Of a stretch of DNA of 64,000 nucleotides, positions 52,836 through 63,398 are shown one piece after another. The DNA lies in assembly GCF_000150275.1 (NCBI RefSeq), contig NW_002060958.1, positions 1,455,310 to 1,519,309 on the forward strand, written 5' to 3'. How positions within the stretch are numbered: the stretch's first letter is position 1; every line of letters starts with the position of its first letter. A program made the position numbers and the translations under genes. This DNA comes from Trichoplax adhaerens. Taxonomy: Eukaryota; Placozoa; Uniplacotomia; Trichoplacea; Trichoplacidae. The notes below the pieces were generated by a model. The model saw nothing but the letters and a program-made list of their open reading frames with translations, did no database searches and was not told where the DNA came from.

Positions 52836-55159
52836 TTAAACTACAAACATACGTGTATTGGACAATTTGGGACATTGGCCGCAACTTATATCTATCTGCC
52901 TAATATATATATTTATCCGTCAAGAAATTTATAAAAGAAATAGTTGAAGGAATGGCTCGTATATTAAAACTGACAATTCGATACACTTCTTTCATTAGCA
53001 ATACTGTCATGATTTATTAGACTAACCGATTGACTTGAACTAGTATAAATAAAATTAATTTTAAATTGTTACTAAGTAAATTCCTAATTACAGTAAATCA
53101 ACGGAAAAGGATTCACATCCAAATGACATTTCATATTGTTATTAGGCCGGATTGGAACAAAAATGATACAGAGAGCAAAACGTACTTCAAGCATAAATAA
53201 TAAAAGAATTAAAAAATAAATACATGAACGAAATAATGAAATGATCTTCAAATCAATAATAAATTGTTAATAACTATTGCAAGCCGACAAAATTTCGAAT
53301 ACAATGAAATGAATTGTGCTTATGAAAGCAAAAAACATTCATGTTTTTCATTCTTGATTGAAGGTAATTAAAAAAATTAACATAGGGTTACCGACCATTG
53401 TTGTTGCTTATGATTAATTGATTGTGCCAATGAAGTTTATAATTAAATTATTTTCAGAATCATCGGTCTTCTTCAATTATTTTAAATATATTACATACCG
53501 GTAGCCGGTAGTGATCATACCTCTACTTTCTAAAATAGTACGACTACAGCTTAAGAATTGATTAAATCCAAAATTTGAAATGAATGCTCACCACTCTTTC
53601 CTTAAACTGCCTAGGCTTCTAAAATAGTACTGATTAAGAATTTATAGATTGAATTAATAGTCGATTTTGATGAGTATTGGCTACTTTTACTTAATAAGTC
53701 TAAAATTCAAAAATTGTTAACTAATTTTCGTAAAATACGTTCATCATGGATTTTAAAATGGCTATCGGTAGCAATGATTTTTCATTATCACACTTAAGTA
53801 TCGAAATTTCATGATCAAAGTTCATGAATTAATTTAATTATAGATAAGTAGATGTAAATTTATCACTTTCCTTCATCACGAAACACGACTATGTTTCCAA
53901 AATGCTATTGACTAACAGTTATAAACTAATCAAATACTAGAAATGCATATATTTATCATGACCGGATTTTTAAAACTGTTGACCTGCAGTCATAAATTGA
54001 ATTAATGAAAGATTACAAATGCACTCTGATTATTCTTATTCCACGCCTAAGACTCTAAAACTGGACAGAATAAAGTCCATGAGTTATATTCTTTGCAGAT
54101 TATAAATCCATGCTAATTGTTTTACAATCAGGCCTAAATTTTCAAAATCAAAATGGGCCTGACTAAAAATAATTCCTAAATTAAATTAATCCTACGCAGT
54201 TATTTGCTACTGATTTATTAAAGTTGTCCTAGTTCATAGAATGATGCTGGTTTATAAATTGAATTATTCCTATTCGCTACTAAACTATCTATCCATACTA
54301 GTCATCTTTATGTTACTATGGCAGAGTAATGTCGATTAAAATTTTATAAATTAACTTATTCCTATACAGTAGAGGTATATTCATGCGGCTCACCTTATCC
54401 TTAAATATGGTTCTGTTTCCTCACCGTAATTTCAATACTGTGCAGACTAAAATTAAATTATTCCTTCTTTATTCGTCTATACTTATTTTTCCGCTATTAT
54501 CGTGTTACTATTTTCCTGAAAACAGGCGACTAACCACTGTATCACAACAAGATTCTATATAGAGGCATTCCTATCTTGTTTTGATAGATAATACAGCAAG
54601 TTATTTACTGATAAGCTGCTGTTACCTAGAATTTGCATAGATATTGACCTTGATAATTGCATGTTTAATTAATAATATTATTTTCCGTCATGATAGCGTT
54701 ATTTTTTTTTTCTATGAATATACTGACTAACGATCATAAAAATGGTTTCGTAAAGCGGAACTCTTATCTTGATTTCAGTCGATAATCCACCTTACTACTC
54801 ACTGATAAAATACTGTTATCTAGAATTTGTATATATATTTACATACATAATTACATATTTTAAGAATATTATCTAAACTATAATTTATAGTATAATTGAT
54901 GCTTACGTCGCTAGACTATAAATTGATTTGCTAATAAAATGTTTGGCTTCGTAGTTTGGTCTACGAGAGTAGTTCCCGTGGCATCCTATTAATCTTCTAT
55001 TGTAAATATTTAACCATTTTTGAATTATCTCGTTAGTACATGTCGATCAATATAGGCCAATACAGGGTTTATAGTTTTAATTTTGCTCACACAGGCCTAC
55101 GTACATAGTGCTAAAATTCACGAATAGAATTGGATTTCCACACTATAGATCCCTATATA

Positions 55160-55745
55160 TATTTATTTTCTGTTATTATCCAAATATTCCTTTAAAAAAA
55201 TTTAGAATACGAATAATGATATTATTCCATAATAGTAAATTTGTGGGTACGTTGATGATTTTTCAGTATCATTTCAATTTTCATTAAGAATGCTGAAATT
55301 GATTACATTATTTGCAATGTTGTAAATATTCAATTGCGCATTGATCATTTCCCGTAATTATTCCAACATTTCTCAAAAATGTTGAATAGAATAACATTAT
55401 CTCAAATGCAGTAAATCCTCTTCGGTCACTTTCCCTATCCATTCCAGTATTGCTTAAAAAACATTGAAAAGAATGACATTAATTTCGATATCGTAAATGC
55501 TCATTGATCATTTCCCGCAATCATTTTAATATTGATCCAAAAATATTGAATATGATGATGACATTATATTCAGTGTCGTTAATGCTTATTGATCATTTCC
55601 TGTAATCATTTTAGTATTGCTCCAAAAATGTTGAAAATATTGATATTATTTTCAATGTCGTTATTCCTTATTGATCATTTTCCGTAATGATTCCAATATT
55701 TCTCAAAAAAATGTTAAAAATAGTGACATTATCCCGATATGGTAA
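55160..55745. repeat. Tandem repeat, unit about 83 bp, about 7 copies
   Basis: The unit reads roughly TTGATCATTTCCCGTAAT.. then ATT.CTCAAAAATGTTGAA.. and ..ATGACATTATTTTCAATG. Unit starts are at 55341, about 55421, 55504, 55589 and 55671, with two worse copies to the left. Steps are 80-85 bp. The array stops sharply at about 55745, where unrelated sequence begins. Confidence 0.9.
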
Positions 55746-56869
55746 GTTAACAGTACAGGACGAGCAAGTAGTCAGATATGTTAAAGCGGCATGGATACCT
55801 GCTTATGTATTAGCTTAAAACAGAGAAAGCACTTTGTAATGCCATCAAGCGCAAGTATAAGAAGAATAGCTTCTTGCATGGATCAGGCATAATTACCGCA
55901 AGTCAAGCGAATATAACTGGTATAATAACTTTCAAAAAATTTAATTCTTTGAGGGCAAATTACAAAAGCAAGTAAGCATCGTCAATGATACCATCTAACC
56001 AGTTAATAAAGAAATCTGTCGTACACAAGGAAGATGGACAAGTGCGTCTGTAAATTATGTATCCATTTATATACACATGGAGTAATTCTACAGGTTAGAA
56101 TAGATGACTTGGAATTTACATCAAGAGTACAATGGAATAAAAATCGTTTCCATCAGTGTCTATAGTGGCAATTAACTCACAAATTATATTTCATCGTGGA
56201 CTCAAATACAAACCACATTAATTACCACCCAAATTATGTTGAAATAGCAAAAACAAAGGAGACGTCCAACATCTTTAACTAGTATAATCAATTACACTCT
56301 GAATATATGTTAATGTTATCGTGTCGCAATAAATTACTTTATTATCATATTAGAAAATAGACTAAAACAAGAAAAATTACAACAATCAGAGAAAGAAGTA
56401 AAATATGATAAGAGGGTTTATGTTTTTGAAATCATAAAGTCATTCGGTTATAATTTAATGTAATATCTGATTAAATCAACGGTCATAATTATGAATATTA
56501 TCCGCTAAGCGTGACATAAGACATCAATTTGAAAATAATAACGAAACACTTTTTGTGTGGTAACACTCTGGATAATTAGTAAACATTTTACATAAAAATG
56601 AATATTGTGCATTTAATAATACATAATAGTTGTGAACTGCTACCAAAAGTATTTCAAAGCTAGGATATTTACATCAATATCATCATGCTCTTTATTGCTA
56701 AAAATCTGATGGTTTAAATATAAGTTTAGCAATTGGTGAATGATTGATTGCTTGCGTCAATCAAGATTTCATACATTTTTATTAAACATTTCATCGGTGA
56801 CAAGTTGGTTTTAAATAAAAATTATGCATTTGTAGATAGGATCATCAGTATAGTATCATTTTGGGTGCA

Positions 56870-57433
56870 TTAATCTAGTGTAGATAGATTTATTCTCTCT
56901 TTAGGACTTAAAGCATCTATCAGAAATTCTGTATCACCACGACGCTTTTTCCTATTCGATTCTTCATCCATTGCATCCATAGAATGGAAGATTTCATCTT
57001 CGCAGCGATAATCCTCTTGTATTTGTATGAGCAGCTGATTTAACTGAATTTTGGTTTTTGCATTTCCAACTAGGTCATCGACGATGGCGCTAACATACTT
57101 GGCTAAGCAATTGAAGCATTTAACTAGACTTTTGCATTCTTCATCGACTGCATTTTCAAAACGTTCACGATTATTACAACTCTGACATAATGCAGTCTGA
57201 TTTCGACCAGTCCATCGACAGTGCTTACACACGTAATGACAGCATAATTTGGATTTTACTGGAAAGACCACCAATCTTCTACACCATGTGCATATCATGA
57301 GTTGCTGAAAGCGTCTGCAAGACTCTAACAATTCGCTACAGCTGGTTTCCGACGGTGGTTGTGTTAATAACCGGCAAAGTTCAACGTAGACACTAACAGC
57401 TACGCTCTTTCTACTTTTTGCCATAGGAATCAT
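56870..57433 (-). CDS. MSL2-like RING finger protein (short)
   Basis: One open exon of 187 residues. The RING region is C48-x2-C51, C64-x-H66-x2-C69-x2-C72 and C83-x2-C86. The phrases CHYVCKHC and (C)QSCNNRERFENAVDEECKSL line up with CQHYVCKTC and the following block of human MSL2. MSL2 is the E3 ubiquitin ligase subunit of the MSL complex, which places H4K16 acetylation and ubiquitinates H2B. A short helical region precedes the RING as in MSL2. A Lys/Arg run (NRKKRRGD, 160-167) could be a nuclear signal. Human MSL2 has 577 residues and a C-terminal Cys-rich CXC DNA-binding domain; neither it nor the long linker is present before the stop, and I found no downstream exon carrying it. Orthology is likely; completeness is uncertain. 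Confidence 0.75.
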   Translation of the reverse strand: MIPMAKSRKSVAVSVYVELCRLLTQPPSETSCSELLESCRRFQQLMICTWCRRLVVFPVKSKLCCHYVCKHCRWTGRNQTALCQSCNNRERFENAVDEECKSLVKCFNCLAKYVSAIVDDLVGNAKTKIQLNQLLIQIQEDYRCEDEIFHSMDAMDEESNRKKRRGDTEFLIDALSPKERINLSTLD

Positions 57434-58639
57434 TTTTGGTACATGACTAATTGTGACGGTTGGGAGTCAATGCTGGGCTAGTACGATAATAATGCTGCCT
57501 TGAGATGTTGTTGGCAATCCAGTTAATGATCTGTAATAGAATGAATTCAATTCAAATAGGGTTGAGGTTATCAGAAGGTTATTAAAACAGTCCATTATAG
57601 CCTAGCTAATTACTCATTCTAACTTTAGCTTTGATATTTTAATAAAAATATTATGCTATTTGTAAAGTAGGTTAGTCATGACTGTCTATTTTATTGAAAG
57701 CAGTTATCAGTACAAGAATTACTGTAGGGCTACTTTAACCCTTTAAGAAGTGGTACTGAATATCATCAAGTACAACAATATACGAGTACTATTGTTGATT
57801 AGATTCAACTCGGACTTCATCGCGTAGGTACTTAGCCATTCCTGCGAATTTTGATATCTTTAAAAAAGGCCAATGAGCTCTTAGCATCATGGCTTCCATC
57901 GACTAAGCACTGTACTGTATATGAACAAGTGTGTTGCGTGTAGAATCCATTCGATTTTTAGTAGCTAGTATACAGTAAGTTGTAGTTCTATCAAGCAGAA
58001 TGATTGCGAATTTCCAAGGGGGCAACATCTCATGGTAGTGAATGACAAATTGTTGATTACCAATAAACAGATGTAGATAATGGGTTTTGTAGCCTCTTCT
58101 CATCTGCGATTTCTTTAGTAAAGATAGCCGACTATTCTACGTTACATGGTGCTCACTTCCTACAGTATTACTTTTATCATCCATTACACTACAGGGAATT
58201 AGCAGAAGTCGCTGTACTGATCTATTTCTTATCCATCACTTTAAATGTTGTTATTCATTTAGACGATACTACAGTATGCTAGACTATAGCTATAGTATTT
58301 ATTAAATCATACTACGATACAGGCTCTTCGAGAAGATAAGAGAATCACTCGATCAGTTCCTTTGCTCTACTTATTGGGGACCTTATAGCGATAGGCAAGA
58401 TTGTGGTGATTTCAGTCAATGCATAAAATTAGAAAGTTACTCCATTGATGACACAGTTTACGTAGCGGATTCAACTTGCAAGTCAAGAAGGTAGAACAAA
58501 GTTGATCGCCTTACAGCCACTCCGAGCTCCAAGTCTACTCCAATGGTAGCACTCATCGTATCCAAAGTAGGAAGAAAATAGACTCAAGTTCAAGTATACT
58601 GTTGGATGAGTCGAAAGATTTTATTCAACCGATCCAGGT
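57434..58639. other. Upstream flank of the MSL2-like gene
   Basis: About 1.2 kb of unique AT-rich sequence containing the presumed promoter of the MSL2-like gene. I see no conserved exon. It passes into the 84-bp array to the right. Confidence 0.4.
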
Positions 58640-59930
58640 AGAATTATCTCACGCAGTAGCTTACCATCATGGCAATATCAGTAGCAATTGATTGACTGTG
58701 AATCAATATCTCTATTCGATCCTAGTTGAATCTAGTGGACTATCATGTCAGCAAGTTTGACTATTTGAAGTGATACTGCAGTACTTAAGAGTAATGCCAT
58801 TTCCGATTGATCCTAATTCAATCTGCAATGGCGTTGGCTACCATGACAGTCAGCCATATGATTTGAACTAATAGTGTGCAAACTATCTTGGATCGATTTT
58901 CGTTTCATTTGCGTAGGTAGTGGCTATCACGACAGTCCATTCCATGATTTGAACGAATAGTGAGTAAAATATGCAATCGATCCTAATTGAATCTGTATTG
59001 GCGTTGACTATGATGACAGTCAGCTACAAGGCTTGAGCTAACAGTGAGTAAACTATCTCCAATCGATCTTTGTTCAATCTTAGCTATGATGATTTAAACT
59101 GAGGGTGAGTCAATTATCTTCGATTGATCTCTGTTCAATCTTAGCTACTACGACAGTCAGTTTGATGATTTGAACGAAGAGTGTGTAAAATATGCGATCG
59201 ATCTTCGTTGAATCTGCATTGGCGTTGACTATGATGACAATTAGCTACAAGGCTTGAGCTAAAACAGTGAGCAAACTATCTCTAATCGATCTTTGTTCAA
59301 TCTTAGTTATGATGACAATCAGTTTGATGATTTAAACTGAGGGTGAGTCAATTATCTTAGCTACTACGACAGTCAGTTTGATGATTTAAACGAAGAGTGT
59401 GTAAAATATGCGATCGATCCTCGTTGAATCTGCATTGGCGTTGACTATCATAACCGTCAGCTATATGACTTGAACGAACAGTGAGTAAACTATCTCTAAT
59501 CGATCTTTGTTCAATGTTAGCTATCACAACTGTCCGTTCTCTAATTTAAACGAACAGTGAGTAAAATAACAAATTCATCCTAGTTGAGTCTGCATTGGTG
59601 CTGACTATTATAACAGCGAATTCGATGATGTTCACCAGTAGTAAGTAAACTATCTCCAATCGATCTTGGTTCAAAACTACGTTGGCGGTGGCTATGACAA
59701 CAGTTAGTTTGAATCATTTGAACTAAGAGTGAGTAAAATATCCGGATCGAGTTCAATCGTTGAATCTGCATAGGTGTTGACTATCATCCATGGTGAGTCG
59801 ACTATTTGCGATCAATTGTAGCCCAATGTGCGTTGATGATAACAATCAGTGAGATGATGTAAACTAATGGTGAGTAAAGGTATCTGCAATCGATCTTGTT
59901 TGAAACTGTATCTCATTCAATATCACCACA
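58640..59930. repeat. Tandem repeat, unit about 84 bp, about 15 copies
   Basis: The unit reads roughly GATCGATC.T.GTTGAATCTGC, ATTGGCGTTGACTATGATGA, CAGTCAG..TGATTTGAAC and GA.AGTGAGTAAA.TATC. GACAGT or GACAAT anchors lie at 58845, 58931, 59015, 59152 and 59235, with steps near 84 bp apart from one shortened stretch. Divergence grows towards both ends. Despite the similar unit length, it does not resemble the 83-bp array at 55.2 kb. Confidence 0.9.
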
Positions 59931-60829
59931 GCAATTTAGCGTGCTCGACGTAGTCTAGCATGGGGCATAGTCCTACTTTCGACTGCAATGGCGTGTATGT
60001 CAATCGTGTCGTCTCCAAGATAGCTAGAAAAGTAGTGGGCCTACTATGTTCATAGCTACTGTAGTCAATTGATGAAGGATAGAAGACATCGTTGATGGGG
60101 TACTTGTTGGCTGTTCAAGTCTCGATCTGAGCCACATCCTGTACCTAAAAATGGGCCCATCTCATTGAACGATTGAGTGGCTGACTGTCGTTCGTTTGCA
60201 TCGCTTTCCAAATTGGTAGAGAGAGTCTATTCTACTTACATGGGTAGCAATGGTCGTTGAAATCGATCAATGGAGACAAGTCTTTGGGCTCTTTTTTTGC
60301 CTACCAATGGAGCAAGATGGCTGTCAAGAAGGTTTGAGGGAAAATGGTCGCCATGGACAAATGGTTGCAATGGTGATTGGCTTGAGGCGTGAGCGGCTTG
60401 ACGTGTTGATGTTGTCAACCCAAAGGTCACACTCACTTTCTGGAGTCTGGTGTCAACTCAAGAGTGAGTGTCACAACTGCACTATCGGGATGAGTCAGCA
60501 GCGATCCAACGAACGACACAATACGATGACGTGTCGTCTGGTTGGCAGTCTGCTTCTACTCCAGTCAGTGACAATCGAGGACTATTTTGTATTGCATACA
60601 GTATAGGTCGTTGGCTACAGAAAGAGCATCATGCCAGCTGTCTGCCCACTCTGTCCTACAGATCGCATTGCCTGTCCCATCTTCCAGCAGAGTCCAGTAG
60701 TCCAGTACTGGACACAGTACTATAGTACTTGGTCATGATAGCATTTTACAAAGTCGCAGAAACTTGAAAATCGAAAATAAATTGATAGATCATGTCTGTA
60801 CCTCTGAAAACAAGAATCATTTTGGAATT
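59931..60829. other. Less AT-rich unique sequence, possible promoter or UTR
   Basis: This 0.9 kb is visibly richer in G and C than its surroundings. It contains overlapping open frames of up to 118 codons on both strands (60236-60725), none with a family signature, and short ACTGTAC/GTACAGT clusters begin near 60700. It may be the 5' region of an unseen transcript. Confidence 0.3.
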
Positions 60830-61450
60830 ACTGTACTGTAGACTGCATACTGTACTGTCCTGCACTTGCATAATGAGAACGCGAAGTACTGTACACTGTA
60901 CAGTAAGTACTGTAGTGGTCACGAGTTCGCTGAGTACTGTGCTACTGTATACAGTACTGTACAGTACTGTATCCTGAGTGTACAGTATAGTGTACTGTAA
61001 AGTAAGTACTGTAGTCAGGACAATGAGGAGGTACTGTTGTGCGCATGGCTCATTTCCAAGACCAGGCCAAGACATTGATTTCAAAATTCCCTAAGCAGCC
61101 ATGGACTATTTCTATTTTTTTACAGCTAGTGGAATTAGACTGCATACTGTCCTGTACTTGCATAATGAGAGCGCGAAGTACTGTACAGTACACTGTACAG
61201 TAAGTACTGTATTGTGCTATACTGTACTGTACTGTACAGTACTGTATCCTGAGTGTACAGTATAGTGTACTGTAAAGTAGGTACTGTAGTCAGGAGGGTA
61301 CTGTACTGTACTGGAAGTACAGTAGTCCGGACTCTGAGGAAGTACTGTTGTGCGCATGGCTCGTTTCCAGACCAGGCCAAGACATTGATTTTAAAATAAC
61401 CTAAGCAGCCGTGGACTATTTCTCTTCTTTTACAGCTAGTGTAGTAGGCT
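60830..61450. repeat. 297-bp tandem duplication carrying GTACAGT/ACTGTAC palindromes
   Basis: The block beginning GACTGCATACTGT occurs at 60841 and again at 61138. Both copies include TTGCATAATGAGA, a dense palindromic core, GTTGTGCGCATGGCTC, ACCAGGCCAAGACATTGATTT and TTTTACAGCTAGTG in the same order. Differences lie mostly inside the palindromic core, which is about 25 bp longer in the second copy. Confidence 0.92.
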
Positions 61451-63398
61451 ACTTTTAGCATATTGCACTATGGTAGTGTAAAGTACTCATCTTTGCACTC
61501 CACCGGGATCAACTTGGAAGAACGACCAGATCTCTATGCTACCGCTAAAGAGGAAGAAAAACAACCCATTGTTATACTGTAGACGCGTAGAATAGACATG
61601 TAGTCACCCTTTTGCATCCAAGAGTGCAATTTGTCAAACAATTTTTACAATGCATGTCGAAAATACACCATTCTAGGATAGACCTTCATATACGCTCCAT
61701 CATTTTATATTCTATAGTACAATGATTAGTGTTTTTAGCTATGTCGTTAATTTCAAATGTTAAAACTACTAAGTGTAAATATGGCTGGCCAAGTGGCCAT
61801 TTCCAATGCGATAGCTGGCATCACCTGAACTACAGTACCAATGGTACAGTATACGGTCAACTTTACTGTACTTTGTATTGTAGAACGAGGAATTCCACCG
61901 GTCCAATTTTCAAAATCAATTTTCAAACCGTCCTCGATACAAACAAAGTTTATCATCGCCATTCATCTTCTCTTCCATCGGATGCAGAATATTCTTCCTG
62001 GACGAAAGGTAACCGAAATCATTCAACTTATAGTATTAGAAGGACCACTGTAGACTAAAGTTCTCTCTTACTCGATAGCGAAATAAAATTCAATGATCAA
62101 CTTGATTGCGATGAGTTGAACAGGACTGCTAATGAACTCTTCAACTTAAACGTTATGTAAACTATGATGTAAACACAAGCAGCCAACTTGATAGTCTTTC
62201 CAAATATTCACATCGCTTATGTTGAAGATGATTATTGTGATTGCTATCGTGTATTGTTGTGAATGGATGGATGCAGTAGCCCTACTGTGATAGCAATGCG
62301 TCAATAGAGCAATCATTTTTCATATCCGGTCCGATCATAGGATCCATCTTATCCTGTATCTGTTTGTTGACATCATGTAGAAAATGATTCTTAGTAGTAA
62401 TTCATGTCTGAACGGAAAATCTTCTACGATGCCGCTGGACTCTACCAATTCATATATGGCAGCATTCATTTATTGATAGGATTATTCATTAAAGTTGTCT
62501 TTGTAATTAAATTTCTAGTATCAATAAGGGACAATCTGCACCCCCATTCAGCCAAGGAGACAACTAGCATACATAATTCGATTTGTTGACGTGATCCATT
62601 TTAGAGAAAAATGATTGCTTGTTAGCCTTAAGTAATGATGCTATATTTTATATTAGAATACTACTACGACGTAGTTGGGTTGAACGAATTTATAAAAAAC
62701 ATCATTCGTTACTTGATCAGATTTTATAGTGTCAGTTAAAACCTGGTTCTATTGACGTTACACGTTATATTATATTACTTACACTAGGAAATCATTCATT
62801 GCTAGTCTTCATTTAAAGTCTGCTATGACATAGCTTCACCTAAACAGTTCATGAAGAACAGTATTCCTTTCTTGATAAGGCTATATAGTTTCTATCAGGG
62901 CCAGTCATCACGACAAGCAGGAACTATATGGTCCTGGTTGTTTGTTGATATTATACGTTAAATAGGAAATTATTTGCTGTTAACCATTCGGCTTTAATTC
63001 ATAAATGACAGCATTCGTTCTCTGATACGGTTACATTGTGTCATTTCTATCAGTAGTCCCTATTCCTATCATTATTAATCTTAATTTTAAAGTCATCATG
63101 GCCCCGGTCTGCACCTTGTTTCATCGATCGGGACAAAGTATAATCATACAGTATCTTGTTTATCTCTATAGTGCTATCGATTTGATAATTACATAATCGA
63201 CAGTGTTGATTTACTTTCATACTGCCATTACAGTTATCTTCAAAGCCTTCTAACTCTTCAATACAAACTACCACTATGCTAACCTTAGTATAGTACAATG
63301 CTTTTCTATTTACTGTGACTATCACAATACCAACTTGTCATACTATCATCTTTTACAGTTTATCTGTCTGTGATACAATATCAACAACGATATACTAG
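61451..63398. other. Upstream flank of BIVM with degenerate repeats
   Basis: About 1.9 kb. From about 62430 to 63060 there are four worn copies of a unit containing AATTCATA..ACAGCATTCGTT...TTGATA.GG, near 62464, 62683, 62857 and 63010. Open frames at 61729-62058 and 62404-62589 have no recognisable family; the second lies in the repeat. The last few hundred bases presumably hold the BIVM promoter or an upstream exon. Confidence 0.4.

Larger units (their letters stand above)
37274..56869. other. Gene-poor, satellite-rich block (about 19.6 kb)
   Basis: I find no exon here that I can tie to a protein family on either strand. Much of the block is built from diverged tandem repeats, listed separately. 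The stretches between them (39.1-41.5, 47.6-50.5, 51.3-52.5 and 53.0-55.1 kb) are AT-rich and contain shorter, older-looking internal repeats. A GT-rich run occurs near 48841-48866. At about 55826-55980 a plus-strand open stretch (NAIKRKYKKNSFLHGSG) looks faintly protein-like but matches nothing I recognise. Confidence 0.6.

Noticed and set aside
37274-56869. The gene-poor block as a CRISPR array or phage-like region
   Set aside because: The repeats are long, degenerate and without spacers, and all flanking genes are spliced eukaryotic genes.
60236-60725. Open frames up to 118 codons on both strands
   Set aside because: Overlapping frames on opposite strands without splice-site support, domain or recognisable similarity. 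More likely less AT-rich non-coding DNA.
62404-62589. Small membrane-protein-like frame (61 codons)
   Set aside because: It lies in a degenerate repeat whose other copies (near 62683, 62857 and 63010) do not keep the frame.
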